Shown: positions 17,160 to 25,454 of the stretch, one piece after another
Numbering within the stretch: position 1 is the stretch's first letter
How the letters are laid out: each line of letters begins with the position of its first letter
NCBI RefSeq assembly: GCF_041022165.1
Contig: NZ_CP163302.1
Location: 2,356,001-2,420,000 of the forward strand
Direction of reading: 5' to 3'
Origin: Sinomonas sp. P10A9
Lineage (GTDB): Bacteria > Actinomycetota > Actinomycetes > Actinomycetales > Micrococcaceae
Length of the DNA stretch: 64,000 nucleotides
Notes under the pieces: generated by a model
Databases searched by the model: none
Told to the model about the DNA's origin: nothing
The model's input: the letters and a program-made list of their open reading frames with translations, nothing else
Translations under genes and position numbers: made by a program

Positions 17160-18098
17160 CTACCCCTCGCTTGGCGTGAGGATGAAGTCCCAGGGGTCGG
17201 TGTTGATCGACGAAACCCGGATGTCGAGGCTGTGGCCCTGGTCGGTCAGGACATTGTCCAGAGCCGCGGCGCCGGCGGGCAGCCACAGCCACTCGCTCGC
17301 GAAGTGGCTCACGTCGATGAGGTAGGGCCGCCCGTCCGGAGAGGACTCCCGTGCCTCGGACGCGGGATGGTGGCGCAGGTCCGCCGTGACGTACACGTCA
17401 GCAGCGGCCGCCCGCACAGCGTCGAACAGGCTGTCCCCCGCTCCACCGCAGACCGCGACGCGGCGCACGAGCCCATCGCGGTCGCCCGAGACGCGGACCC
17501 CGCCTGCAACGGCCGGGAGGATCGCGAAGAGACGCTCCGCGAGGTCGCCGAGGCTCGTGATCTCGGCCAGATCGCCCACTCGCCCGATGCCCTCCTCAGG
17601 GAGACCGTTGGCCGCCTGGGTGAGCGGGCCGACACCGTCCAGGCCGAGCGCATCCGCAAGCACGTCTGAGACGCCGCCCACGGCCGAGTCGCCGTTGGTG
17701 TGGACGCTCACGAGGGCTATGCCCGATTCGATCAGCCGGTGGACGGCGCGGCCCTTCGGAGTGTTCGCTGCGACGCTCGTCACGCCGCGCAGCAGCAGCG
17801 GATGATGGGCGACGATGAGGTCGACCTCCTGTTCCGCCGCCTCTTCGATGACCTCGAGGACCGGATCGACGCAGAAGAGGATCCTGCGCACCGGCTGCGC
17901 GGGCCTGCCGGTCACGAGACCGACCGCATCCCACGCTTCGGCGAGCGATTCAGGCCAGAGCTCTTCGATGGCAAGGAGAACGTCGGCGAGGGTGACGCCG
18001 CCGCCGGGCTGATGCTCGCGGCCCTCCTCGCCCGGTTCGGCGTGCTGGTCGGGAGAGTGCTGATCGTCTAGCGGGGCGGGGCCGGTCTGCTCTGACAC
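17160..18098 (-). CDS. Nif3-like dinuclear metal-centre protein
   Basis: NIF3/YbgI family protein, a hexameric ring with two metals per subunit. Suggested roles vary, including cyclohydrolase-like activity. Marks are the N-terminal ESLAEAWDAVGL, metal-binding VDLIVAHHPLL, SVHTNGDSAVGGVSDVLA, the central RVAVCGGAGDSL and the C-terminal VSHFASEW segment. GTG 18098 adds a 33-residue Gln/His/Glu-rich leader before the conserved VTLADVL; no better in-frame start follows, and AGAGAGG lies upstream. It is 312 aa, operonic with the zinc-ribbon gene and divergent from msrA. Confidence 0.85.
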   Translation of the reverse strand: MSEQTGPAPLDDQHSPDQHAEPGEEGREHQPGGGVTLADVLLAIEELWPESLAEAWDAVGLVTGRPAQPVRRILFCVDPVLEVIEEAAEQEVDLIVAHHPLLLRGVTSVAANTPKGRAVHRLIESGIALVSVHTNGDSAVGGVSDVLADALGLDGVGPLTQAANGLPEEGIGRVGDLAEITSLGDLAERLFAILPAVAGGVRVSGDRDGLVRRVAVCGGAGDSLFDAVRAAAADVYVTADLRHHPASEARESSPDGRPYLIDVSHFASEWLWLPAGAAALDNVLTDQGHSLDIRVSSINTDPWDFILTPSEG

Positions 18099-18152
18099 GA
18101 GGTTCGGTCCTCTCTCGGGAATCTTCCGCGGGCTCCGGACATTGTAGGCAGC

Positions 18153-18677
18153 ATGAAGACTTTCATTCTGGGTGGAGGCTGCTTCTGGTGCCTCGATGCG
18201 GTCTACCAGAAGACCAAGGGCGTCTCTTCGGTGGTCTCGGGCTATACGGGCGGACACTTCCCGGACCCGGACTACTACAGCGTGTGCAGCGGAATGACGG
18301 GTCACGCCGAGGTTGTCGCCGTCACCTTCGATGAGGACGTCATCCCTCAGGAGACCGTCTTGGACATGTTCTTCGCGCTGCACGATCCGACCACGCTCAA
18401 CAGGCAGGGCTACGACGTGGGCACCCAGTACCGGTCGTCCATGTTCTACATGACGGACACGGAGCGGGCGCTGTTCGAGGAAGCGATCGAACGGAACCAG
18501 ACGCTCTGGACCGCGCCGATCGTCACGGAGGTGACACGCGTCGGGACCTTCTACCCCGCCGAGGACTTCCATCAGGACTACTACGGGAAGAACCCCGATG
18601 CGGGCTACTGCCACGTCATCATCAATCCCAAGCTTGCAAAGGCCCGCAAATATTACTCGCGGTGGCTCACTGCCTAG
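18153..18677 (+). CDS. msrA: peptide methionine-S-sulfoxide reductase MsrA
   Basis: Reduces Met-S-sulfoxide in proteins using thioredoxin. The catalytic Cys10 is in GGGCFWC, followed by SGYTGG, TGHAEVV, HDPTTLNRQG.DVGTQYRS and FHQDYYGKNP, all standard. At 174 aa it is the compact form with no MsrB fusion. No clear Shine-Dalgarno precedes ATG 18153. It is divergent from the Nif3-like gene. Confidence 0.95.
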   Translation: MKTFILGGGCFWCLDAVYQKTKGVSSVVSGYTGGHFPDPDYYSVCSGMTGHAEVVAVTFDEDVIPQETVLDMFFALHDPTTLNRQGYDVGTQYRSSMFYMTDTERALFEEAIERNQTLWTAPIVTEVTRVGTFYPAEDFHQDYYGKNPDAGYCHVIINPKLAKARKYYSRWLTA

Positions 18678-18803
18678 CAGGTGCCAAAGGCGCTGGTTAG
18701 GCTGAAGCCGCAGCCGGCGCCCCGGCGCCGGTTTCGCCCGGCACGGCTTCATGCCCTGTTCATGCCTTATTGTCACGCCCACATCCCGAAAGCCAGAGGA
18801 CTC

Positions 18804-19739
18804 ATGGCACGCATCTACGACGACGTCACGCAGCTGGTCGGCAACACCCCCCTCGTGCGCCTCAACCGGCTCACCGAGGGCCTCGAGGCCCAGGTGGCGG
18901 TCAAGCTCGAGTTCTACAACCCGGCCAACAGCGTCAAGGACCGCATCGGCGTGGCGATCGTCGACGCCGCCGAGCAGTCCGGTTCGCTCAAGCCGGGCGG
19001 GACGATCGTCGAGGGCACGTCGGGCAACACCGGTATCGCGCTCGCGCTGGTCGGGGCAGCCCGCGGCTACAAGGTCATCCTCACGATGCCCGAGACGATG
19101 TCCACCGAGCGACGCGTGCTGCTGCGCGCCTACGGTGCCGAGATTGTCCTGACCCCCGGCTCGGATGGAATGCGCGGGGCCGTCGAGAAGGCTCAGGAGA
19201 TCGTGGCCAACACGGAGAACTCGATCTGGGCCCAGCAGTTCGCCAACCCGGCCAACCCCGAGATCCACCGCACGACGACCGGCGAGGAGATCTGGACCGA
19301 TACGGACGGCGCCGTGGACATCTTCGTCGCGGGCGTCGGGACCGGTGGCACGATCACCGGCGCGGGGCAGCTGCTCAAGGAGCGCAAGCCCGATGTCCAG
19401 GTGGTCGCCGTCGAGCCGAAGGACTCCGCCATCCTCAACGGCGGCGCAGCCGGCCCGCACAAGATCCAGGGTCTCGGCGCCAACTTCGTGCCCGAGGTTC
19501 TCGACACCAACGTGTACGATGAGGTGCTCGACGCAACCCTCGAGGACTCCGTCGCAACGTCCCGTGCGCTCGCTGCCAAGGAGGGTATCCTCGGCGGCAT
19601 CTCTGCCGGCGCGGCTGTGTGGGGCGCACTCGAGCTCGCGAAGCGTCCGGAGAACAAGGGCAAGCTCATCGTCGCTGTCATCCCCGACTTCGGCGAACGC
19701 TACATCTCCACCGTCCTGTACGACGACATCCGCGGCTAG
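18804..19739 (+). CDS. cysK: cysteine synthase A (O-acetylserine sulfhydrylase)
   Basis: PLP enzyme that makes cysteine from O-acetylserine and sulfide. The PLP lysine is Lys45 in NPANSVKDR, the phosphate/substrate loop is [11 protein letters not shown], and the Gly-rich cofactor cup is [10 protein letters not shown]. At 311 aa it is typical. ATG 18804 has AGAGGA immediately upstream and begins [18 protein letters not shown]; the in-frame sequence further upstream is not conserved. cysE follows 38 bp downstream, so the last two steps of cysteine synthesis are one operon. Confidence 0.96.
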   Translation: MARIYDDVTQLVGNTPLVRLNRLTEGLEAQVAVKLEFYNPANSVKDRIGVAIVDAAEQSGSLKPGGTIVEGTSGNTGIALALVGAARGYKVILTMPETMSTERRVLLRAYGAEIVLTPGSDGMRGAVEKAQEIVANTENSIWAQQFANPANPEIHRTTTGEEIWTDTDGAVDIFVAGVGTGGTITGAGQLLKERKPDVQVVAVEPKDSAILNGGAAGPHKIQGLGANFVPEVLDTNVYDEVLDATLEDSVATSRALAAKEGILGGISAGAAVWGALELAKRPENKGKLIVAVIPDFGERYISTVLYDDIRG

Positions 19740-19777
19740 GCCCGACCCTCGGACCTGGACACGGCAGAAGGAAACCT

Positions 19778-20365
19778 GTGTCTCTGATCAAGCGCACCGT
19801 GGCACGGCTGCGGGAGGACCTCGATGCGGCCGCCGCCCATGACCCTGCGGCCCGCGGCAACGTCGAGAACTTCCTGGCCTACTCCGGGCTGCACGCCATC
19901 TGGATCCATCGCCTCACCCACGCAATGTGGCAGAGGCCTGACCTGCGGTTCGCCGCCCGGCTCATCTCCCAGGCCGGTCGCTTCCTGACGGGGATCGAGA
20001 TCCATCCAGGCGCCACCATCGGACGCAGGTTCTTCATCGACCATGGGATGGGGGTCGTGATCGGTGAGACCGCCGAGATCGGCAATGACGTTTTCCTGTA
20101 CCACGGCGTGACCCTGGGCGGGCGCTCGCTCGCCAAGGTCAAGCGGCACCCGACCATCGGCGATGGCGTCACGATCGGTGCCGGGGCGAAGGTCCTCGGC
20201 CCGATCACGATCGGTGCGGGGAGTGCGGTCGGTGCCAACGCGGTCGTGGTCAAGGACGCGCCGCCGAACTCGATCGTCACGGGTGTCCCCGCCACGTGGC
20301 GGCACCGCGATGCGGCCAAGGAGACGAAGCCCGCCGTCGATCCGGCGGAGTACTACTACATCTGA
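19778..20365 (+). CDS. cysE: serine O-acetyltransferase
   Basis: Left-handed beta-helix acetyltransferase that makes O-acetylserine from serine and acetyl-CoA. It is the short form (195 aa) with a reduced N-terminal helical domain. Marks are [24 protein letters not shown] with the catalytic His/Asp, then GVTLGG and the hexapeptide coil [19 protein letters not shown]. The start is GTG 19778 with AAGGA five nt upstream. It ends YYYI rather than in the strict terminal Ile peptide context of E. coli, but a C-terminal Ile is present and could dock into CysK (inference). Confidence 0.95.
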   Translation: MSLIKRTVARLREDLDAAAAHDPAARGNVENFLAYSGLHAIWIHRLTHAMWQRPDLRFAARLISQAGRFLTGIEIHPGATIGRRFFIDHGMGVVIGETAEIGNDVFLYHGVTLGGRSLAKVKRHPTIGDGVTIGAGAKVLGPITIGAGSAVGANAVVVKDAPPNSIVTGVPATWRHRDAAKETKPAVDPAEYYYI

Positions 20366-20390
20366 GGCGTTTCGTCCTGACGACAGCCAC

Positions 20391-20430
20391 GACAACGGCG
20401 GCGCCCTCCCGGGAGGGCGCCGCCGTCGTC
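20391..20430 (+). terminator. terminator after cysE
   Basis: A nearly perfect 20-bp inverted repeat (one mismatch) with essentially no loop, centred on CTCCCGGGAG, 26 bases past the cysE stop. Confidence 0.8.
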
Positions 20431-20477
20431 CGCCGTTCCTACCGGACGCCCGGCGAGCTCTCAGCAACGTAGCGAAT

Positions 20478-20510
20478 GTGCACGGGGTGTTCACGCGGGG
20501 TTCGCCCGGA
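20478..20510 (+). promoter_or_regulatory. predicted PhoP-binding PHO box, three 11-bp direct repeat units
   Basis: Three abutting 11-mers start at 20478, 20489 and 20500 (for example GTTCACGCGGG), matching the actinobacterial PhoP direct-repeat unit GTTCAYYYRGG with few mismatches. A possible -10 (GATGCT, 20527-20532) lies six nt before the phosphatase ATG and 17 nt downstream of 20509. The box would therefore occupy the -35 region, the position expected for PhoP activation. Confidence 0.6.
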
Positions 20511-20538
20511 ACTCCGTTTCGCGGGGGATGCTCGGCGC

Positions 20539-22167
20539 ATGACGAACCAGCCAGAGAATTCCCCCGTCACACGCCGCCGTCTGCTGGCCGGGGCCGGCCT
20601 CGCGGCCGTCGCCGGCTCGGTGGCCCTTGCGTCCCCTGCGCACGCGGTGCCGGGCGCCCCGGCCGCCGATGCGAAGGACCTTCCCGGCTCGCTCTCGGCG
20701 ACCGACCCCATCGCCACTCCGACGGTGGATGGCCTGCATCTGCAGTTCGGCGCCGACGCGTCTCGGGAGATCGTGGTTTCGTGGCACACGCTCCAGCCGG
20801 TCGCGGACGCCCGCGTGCTCCTCGGCGATGCGCACGGCAACTTCGCCAAGGCGGTGGCCGCTGCGACCCGCAGCTACCTGGATGCGAAGTCCGGCCGCAC
20901 TGTCTACGCCCACCACGCTGCACTGACCGGTCTCAACGCTGCCACGGGATACCTCTACGCGGCCGTGCACGCCGGCGCCACCCCCGAGTTCGGCACGTTC
21001 ACCACCGGGCCCCGCGGACGCGCGCGCGTGACGTTCACGAGCTTCGGCGACCAGGGCACGCCCACGCTCGGCAAGAAGGACAGCGCGACCAGCAAATGGG
21101 TCAACGACAACCTCGGCTCCCCCTCCGCGGGTGACACCACGGGCGGCGTCGAACGCGTCCAGCCGATGTTCCACCTCTTCAACGGCGACCTCTGCTACGC
21201 GAACCTCGCGACCGACCGGATCCGGACCTGGTGGGACTTCTGGACCAACAACTCGCGCAGCGCCCGCAACCGCCCCTGGATGCCCTCCGCGGGCAACCAC
21301 GAGAACGAGCTCGGCAACGGCTCCATCGGCTACGCCGCCTACCAGACGTACTTCGAAGTCCCCGAGACTGCCGGGCAGACCGACACCACACGGGGCCTCT
21401 GGTACAGCTTCACGGTGGGTGCCGTGCGGGTCATCTCCCTCGCCAACGACGACGTCTGCTACCAGGACGGGGGCAACTCCTACGTCCGCGACTACTCGAA
21501 GGGCGCACAGAAGGCGTGGCTCGAGAAGGAGCTCGCGGGGGCACGCTCGAGTGCGGACGTCGACTGGATCGTGGTGTGCATGCACCAGGTTGCCATCAGC
21601 ACGGCGAACAACTTCAACGGCGCCGACCTCGGCATTCGGCAGGAATGGGTGCCGCTCTTCGACAAGTATGGCGTGGACCTCGTGGTCTGCGGCCACGAGC
21701 ACCACTACGAGCGCTCGCATCCGATCCGCGGACATGAGGCGAACCAGACGCTGACTCCCGTTCCCGCGGCCACGGACACCCGGACGGTCGACACCACGAA
21801 GGGCACCGTGCACATGATCCTTGGCGGCGGCGGCACGTCTGCACCGTCGAACCAGTTGCTCTTCACTCCGCCGGAGTGCCGCGTGATCGTCTCGGTCGGC
21901 GCTCCGAATCCGACCACGGGCAAGCGTCCGCCCGTCTACGTGCACGAGCCCGCGCCGTGGTCCGCCGTGCGCGACGCGGCCAGCTCCTACGGCTTCGGCG
22001 CCTTCGAGGTTGATCCCGGCGAGCCCGGGGGCGAGACGACCATCACCGCGACCTACTACAACGTGACCGGTCTGGGGGGCGGGCTCGAGAAGTTCGAATC
22101 CTTCACGCTCCGCCGGCCCCGCTCGGACGCTCGCCGGCGCGAGGACGGCCAAGGCCAGCAGGGCTGA
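20539..22167 (+). CDS. Tat-exported purple-acid-phosphatase-like metallophosphoesterase
   Basis: Secreted phosphoesterase of 542 aa. The signal peptide is twin-arginine type (TRRRLLAGAG, hydrophobic core, then ASPAHA). A fibronectin-like N-terminal domain is followed by the calcineurin-like core with the five metal blocks in order: TSFGDQG, NGDLCY, AGNHENE, VCMHQ and GHEHHYERSHP, the usual purple acid phosphatase layout. It probably releases phosphate from organic esters outside the cell. The start at 20539 places the twin arginines near residue 12. The predicted PHO box upstream supports phosphate-starvation control. Substrate is unknown. Confidence 0.88.
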   Translation: MTNQPENSPVTRRRLLAGAGLAAVAGSVALASPAHAVPGAPAADAKDLPGSLSATDPIATPTVDGLHLQFGADASREIVVSWHTLQPVADARVLLGDAHGNFAKAVAAATRSYLDAKSGRTVYAHHAALTGLNAATGYLYAAVHAGATPEFGTFTTGPRGRARVTFTSFGDQGTPTLGKKDSATSKWVNDNLGSPSAGDTTGGVERVQPMFHLFNGDLCYANLATDRIRTWWDFWTNNSRSARNRPWMPSAGNHENELGNGSIGYAAYQTYFEVPETAGQTDTTRGLWYSFTVGAVRVISLANDDVCYQDGGNSYVRDYSKGAQKAWLEKELAGARSSADVDWIVVCMHQVAISTANNFNGADLGIRQEWVPLFDKYGVDLVVCGHEHHYERSHPIRGHEANQTLTPVPAATDTRTVDTTKGTVHMILGGGGTSAPSNQLLFTPPECRVIVSVGAPNPTTGKRPPVYVHEPAPWSAVRDAASSYGFGAFEVDPGEPGGETTITATYYNVTGLGGGLEKFESFTLRRPRSDARRREDGQGQQG

Positions 22168-22197
22168 TTGCCCTTCCGCCACCTTCCCCCGGGATGT

Positions 22198-22239
22198 ACG
22201 ACGGCGCCGCTCACCACGTGTGGTGAGCGGCGCCGTCGT
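22198..22239. terminator. terminator after the phosphatase gene
   Basis: A perfect 20-bp stem (22198-22217 with 22220-22239) with a 2-nt loop. Confidence 0.85.
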
Positions 22240-22247
22240 CGTACCCG

Positions 22248-22356
22248 CAGGAGGTGACGCCCAGGAGGTGGCGCTCCGATACGACCCGCAGGAGACGACC
22301 CACAGGAGGTGACTCCCAGCGTCAACCTGGGAGTCACCTCCTGGGAGTCACCGGCA
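22248..22356. repeat. cluster of CAGGAGGTGAC-type repeats and a 16-bp inverted repeat
   Basis: Imperfect ~14-bp units related to CAGGAGGTGACGCC recur at 22248, 22262, 22289 and 22303. The last forms a perfect 16-bp inverted repeat (22303-22318 with 22328-22343) facing gnd, which could terminate gnd. A further GGGAGTCACC follows. The cluster lies wholly between two convergent genes. Confidence 0.7.
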
Positions 22357-22370
22357 CGACAGAGTCGTGC

Positions 22371-23810
22371 TCAGTGGGTGTCGACCGCGGAGATCTCGGA
22401 GTGGTCCTCGCCCCACAGCGTGTGGAACGTACCCTCCCCGTCGACGCGCTGGTACGTGTGCGCACCGAACAGGTCGCGCTGGCCCTGGATCACGGCTGCA
22501 GGGAGCCGCTTGCGCCGCAGGGCGTCGTAGTACGCGAGCGAGGACGAGAAGACCGGAACCGGGATGCCGAGCTGGACGGCCGTGGCAACCACGCGGCGCC
22601 AGGCCGGGACGGCCCTGCCGATGGACTCGACGAAGGCTGGCGCGAAGAGGAGGTTCGCAGGCCGCGAGTCGCCCTTGTAGGCGGCCATGATGTCCTTGAG
22701 CAGGGCAGCCCGGATGATGCAGCCCTCGCGCCAGAGCGACGCGATCTCATCGAGCTTGAGGTCCCAGCCGTACTCCTTGCCCGCGGCGCCGAGCATGTCG
22801 AGGCCCTGGGCGTAGGAGACGAGCTTCGACGCGTAGAGGGCCTGGCGCACGTCTTCGACGAAGTTCTCCGGAACGGCCACCTCGGCCTCGTGGCCGGCAA
22901 GCGTCTCCTGGGCGATCGCGCGCTGCGCCGCCTGCGAGGAGATGCCCCGGGCGAACACGGATTCGGCGATGCCCGAGACCGGCGAGCCGAGATCGAGCGC
23001 TGACTGGACCGTCCAGCGGCCCGTTCCCTTCTGCCCGGCCGCGTCGACGACGACATCGACGAACGGCTTCCCCGTCTTTGCATCGACGTGCTTGAGGACC
23101 TCGGCCGTGATCTCGATGAGGAACGAGGAGAGTTCGCCCTTGTTCCACTCTTCGAAGATCCCGGCCTGCTCGGCCGGCTCGATCCCGGAGGCACTGCGGA
23201 GGAGGTCATAGGCCTCGCCGATCACCTGCATGTCGGCGTACTCGATGCCGTTGTGGACCATCTTGACGAAGTGGCCCGCGCCGTCGGTGCCGATCCATGC
23301 GCAGCACGGCGCACCGTCGTCGGCCTTCGCAGAGATCTTCTCGAGCAATGGGCCGAGGGCGTCGTAGGACTCCTTGGACCCTCCGGGCATGATGGACGGG
23401 CCGTTGAGCGCGCCCTCCTCACCGCCGGAGACGCCGACGCCCACGAAGTGCAGGCCCTTCTCGGCGAGTGCTGCCTCGCGCCGGCGCGTGTCCTGATAAT
23501 GCGAGTTGCCGCCGTCGATCACGATGTCGCCCTCCTCGAGGAGGGGCACGAGCTGGTCCACGACCGCGTCCACTGGTGCGCCGGCCTTCACCATGATGAG
23601 CACGCGGCGCGGCTTCTCGAGGGCGTCCACGAGCTCCCGGAGGGTCTCCGTGCGGACAAAGTCACCCTCGTCGCCGTGCTTGGCCAGCAGGGCGTCCGTC
23701 TTGGCGACCGAGCGGTTGTGCAGGGCCACGGTGTAGCCATTGCGGGCGAGGTTGCGGGCCAGGTTCGCGCCCATCACCGCAAGGCCGGTGACGCCGATCT
23801 GTGCAGACAT
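22371..23810 (-). CDS. gnd: 6-phosphogluconate dehydrogenase, decarboxylating
   Basis: Oxidative pentose-phosphate enzyme: 6-phosphogluconate + NADP to ribulose-5-phosphate + CO2. N-terminal Rossmann motif GLAVMGANLARNLARNG, IDGGNSHYQDTRRR, GVGVSGGEEGALNGPSIMPGG and the catalytic KMVHNGIEYADMQ are followed by the all-helical domain. At 479 aa it is the long (E. coli-like) dimeric form. ATG 23810 has GGAGAG upstream. A possible -10, TAGCCT, sits about 42 bp upstream of the start. Confidence 0.96.
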   Translation of the reverse strand: MSAQIGVTGLAVMGANLARNLARNGYTVALHNRSVAKTDALLAKHGDEGDFVRTETLRELVDALEKPRRVLIMVKAGAPVDAVVDQLVPLLEEGDIVIDGGNSHYQDTRRREAALAEKGLHFVGVGVSGGEEGALNGPSIMPGGSKESYDALGPLLEKISAKADDGAPCCAWIGTDGAGHFVKMVHNGIEYADMQVIGEAYDLLRSASGIEPAEQAGIFEEWNKGELSSFLIEITAEVLKHVDAKTGKPFVDVVVDAAGQKGTGRWTVQSALDLGSPVSGIAESVFARGISSQAAQRAIAQETLAGHEAEVAVPENFVEDVRQALYASKLVSYAQGLDMLGAAGKEYGWDLKLDEIASLWREGCIIRAALLKDIMAAYKGDSRPANLLFAPAFVESIGRAVPAWRRVVATAVQLGIPVPVFSSSLAYYDALRRKRLPAAVIQGQRDLFGAHTYQRVDGEGTFHTLWGEDHSEISAVDTH

Positions 23811-24027
23811 GTACTCTCCGTCTCTTCACTGGGATTCCGCACCCAAGGCTAGTGGACCGCTGGATCCGGGATCACTGTTTGACATCGTATTTCGGTACGC
23901 CTCACTTTTTGCAAGCGTTTGCCATCTGTGCCAAATGAGCACGCAGCAATCAGCGACACGATCCGGGAAGGCGGGGCCCCGGCCCGGCCTCGTCGCCAGT
24001 CCGAAGTGAAGCCGAGCTGTAACCGAG

Positions 24028-24057
24028 TTGAAATCGGGTGGCAGTTAACCCTATATT
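24028..24057 (+). promoter_or_regulatory. housekeeping-type promoter reading into the hairpin at 24066
   Basis: TTGAAA (24028-24033), an 18-bp spacer, then TATATT (24052-24057). This is one of the closest matches to a sigma-70-type promoter in the window. Predicted start near 24064. No gene follows on this strand. Confidence 0.5.
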
Positions 24058-24064
24058 CATCTTC

Positions 24065-24112
24065 AGAGCCTCCCGCCGCGACGAACCCCCCAATGGTCGC
24101 GGCGGGAGGCTC
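24065..24112 (+). ncRNA. candidate small RNA or terminator: 17-bp hairpin with a six-C loop
   Basis: A perfect 17-bp stem (24066-24082 with 24096-24112) closes a 13-nt loop containing six consecutive C. With the promoter just upstream it would form the very 5' end of a transcript. A C-rich loop recalls the actinobacterial 6C RNA, but that class has two such hairpins and only one is seen here. The hairpin may instead just terminate the minus-strand small-gene pair. Confidence 0.35.
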
Positions 24113-24221
24113 GATCCATGCCGCCCTGAGCCGGCGAAGCTCGCACTGAATGAGCGCATCACCCGCGCGGACGGCGTGACCCGCCGCCAGGGCCAGGACA
24201 GGAAGGGTCCTTTCCTGCGTC

Positions 24222-24395
24222 CTAGGACACGATCCGACCGGCAGCCACCAGCGCCGCCAGGACGCCGCCCAACCGCGCGAAGGCGACCCAGCCAGAGCGC
24301 GACACGATTGGGTAGCGCGCGGCAAGCACAAGCCCGAGCAGCGCAGCGTCCGCCACGGCAAGATAGGCCATGACCATGATAAGAAGGCCCCGCAT
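24222..24395 (-). CDS. small membrane protein, 57 aa
   Basis: Begins at an ATG that overlaps the upstream stop as TGATG, pointing to translational coupling. It encodes two hydrophobic segments (about residues 3-26, rich in Leu/Ala/Val, and 36-55 ending in VAAGRIVS) joined by a short polar turn, so it should be a hairpin membrane protein. The alternative start at 24377 would remove six residues. Codon use is like the neighbours. Family unknown. A hairpin with a short A/G-rich stem follows at about 24199-24218. Confidence 0.5.
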   Translation of the reverse strand: MRGLLIMVMAYLAVADAALLGLVLAARYPIVSRSGWVAFARLGGVLAALVAAGRIVS

Positions 24396-24613
24396 CAGCG
24401 CGGAGCAGGCATGACGTCGAAAGCATCGGCGAGCTCAGCCACCAGGTCGTCACGGTCAATGCAGTCGAATGTTCGCTTCGCTTCGACGAGGTCACCCAGA
24501 GTGGGGCCGCGCTCTTTGCCAAAGTCCGCGCCGCGCACCGCTGCGAGACGCTCCCCGAGTGAGGATGGCTTGCCGGTGACCAATGGTTCATCCATCGAAT
24601 TCGATGCCCCCAT
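24395..24613 (-). CDS. small soluble protein of unknown function, 72 aa
   Basis: The protein is charged and probably helical (GERLAAVRGADFGKERG, then LVEAKRTFDCIDRDDLVAELADAFDVMP). It has no signal or membrane segment. ATG 24613 lies seven nt after TAGGGT with no Shine-Dalgarno, a leaderless arrangement. It is the first gene of a pair with the 57-aa membrane protein. I do not recognise a family; an AT-richer leader separates it from tRNA-Val. Confidence 0.5.
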   Translation of the reverse strand: MGASNSMDEPLVTGKPSSLGERLAAVRGADFGKERGPTLGDLVEAKRTFDCIDRDDLVAELADAFDVMPAPR

Positions 24614-24714
24614 GAACCCAACCCTACCCGAAAGCTGGGAGCTTCCTGAGAAAACTGGGAAAACACTGAATCCCCTTCCCAAGCCAAAGACGAAAACGGC
24701 CCAGAAACACTGCT

Positions 24715-24754
24715 GGCCCGCCATCCCGGGGCAAAGCCCCCGGAATCACGGGCC
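24715..24754 (-). terminator. terminator after tRNA-Val
   Basis: Nested hairpin: outer GGCCCG/CGGGCC and inner CCGGGGGC/GCCCCGGG, starting ten bases past the tRNA 3' end on the minus strand and followed by T-rich sequence. Confidence 0.7.
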
Positions 24755-24763
24755 AAAAGAGGG

Positions 24764-24836
24764 TGGGTCCTACCGGGATCGAACCGATGACATCCACGGT
24801 GTAAGCGTGGCGCTCTACCAGCTGAGCTAAAGACCC
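24764..24836 (-). tRNA. tRNA-Val(UAC)
   Basis: Cloverleaf on the minus strand: acceptor GGGTCTT with AGGACCC, D-stem GCTC/GAGC, anticodon stem CCACG/CGTGG around CTTACAC (anticodon TAC), and T-loop TTCGATC. CCA is not encoded. Confidence 0.95.
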
Positions 24837-24962
24837 TTGACGGGGGCGATCGACGTCCCGACAGGGTACCACAGTACCCCAGCGGCCGCCCGCCCGCGAA
24901 TTGCGGCGAGGGGCGCCGTCGTGCTCCGCTGTGGCCCGTACACGGATCGCAGCGGCCGGAAC

Positions 24963-25454
24963 CTACGGAACGGGGATGCCCGAAATCTCCGCCAGCGCGG
25001 CCCGGTATTCGGCGATGTCGCGCGCCTGGCCGCGGGGATTGATGACGCGGTAGCGGACCACTCCGTCGCTGTCGATGATGAAGGTCCCTCGCACGGCCAT
25101 GCCGCTCACCTCGTCGAAGACGCCGAAGCGCCGGGCCACCTCGCCGTGGGGCCAGAAGTCGGCGAGCAGCGAGAACTCGTATCCCTCCGCGGCGGCGTAA
25201 GCCCGCTGGGCGAACTTGCTGTCAACGGAAACCGCGAGGACCTCGGCGTCAACTTTCGCGAACGCGTCCCACCCGTCGCGGATCTCACAGAGCTCGCCCG
25301 TGCAGATCCCGGAAAAAGCGAACGGAAAGAAGAGGACCACCACGGGCCGCCCCCGGAACGACGAGAGCCGGACGGGTTCCCCGAATTGGTTGGGAAGCTC
25401 GAAGTCCGGGGCGACTTCGCCGACCTGGGGCGACTTGGCGCCCAGCGGCAGCAT
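24963..25454 (-). CDS. ahpE: AhpE/BCP-type peroxiredoxin
   Basis: Thiol peroxidase of 163 aa that reduces hydroperoxides. Peroxidatic Cys51 lies in FPFAFSGICTGEL, the AhpE signature seen in mycobacteria. A second Cys56 sits at C-X4-C spacing, where BCP/PrxQ enzymes carry their resolving Cys, so this may act as a 2-Cys enzyme although AhpE is classed 1-Cys. The ATG overlaps the upstream DUF3052 stop as TGATG, so the two are translationally coupled. Confidence 0.9.
   Translation of the reverse strand: MLPLGAKSPQVGEVAPDFELPNQFGEPVRLSSFRGRPVVVLFFPFAFSGICTGELCEIRDGWDAFAKVDAEVLAVSVDSKFAQRAYAAAEGYEFSLLADFWPHGEVARRFGVFDEVSGMAVRGTFIIDSDGVVRYRVINPRGQARDIAEYRAALAEISGIPVP

Larger units (their letters stand above)
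23811..24221. other. gene-poor spacer of about 410 bp
   Basis: No convincing gene. It holds the gnd promoter region, a short open frame at 23936-24009 (24 codons, no ribosome-binding site), a consensus-like plus-strand promoter at 24028-24057, and the C6-loop hairpin at 24066-24112. Confidence 0.6.

Noticed and set aside
24065..24112. Firm 6C RNA call
   Set aside because: The class needs two C-rich hairpin loops; only one is present within 200 bp, so it is reported only as a candidate.
24038..24373. Arg/Pro-rich plus-strand frame
   Set aside because: Composition typical of an antisense shadow; it lies opposite the small membrane protein and has no ribosome-binding site.
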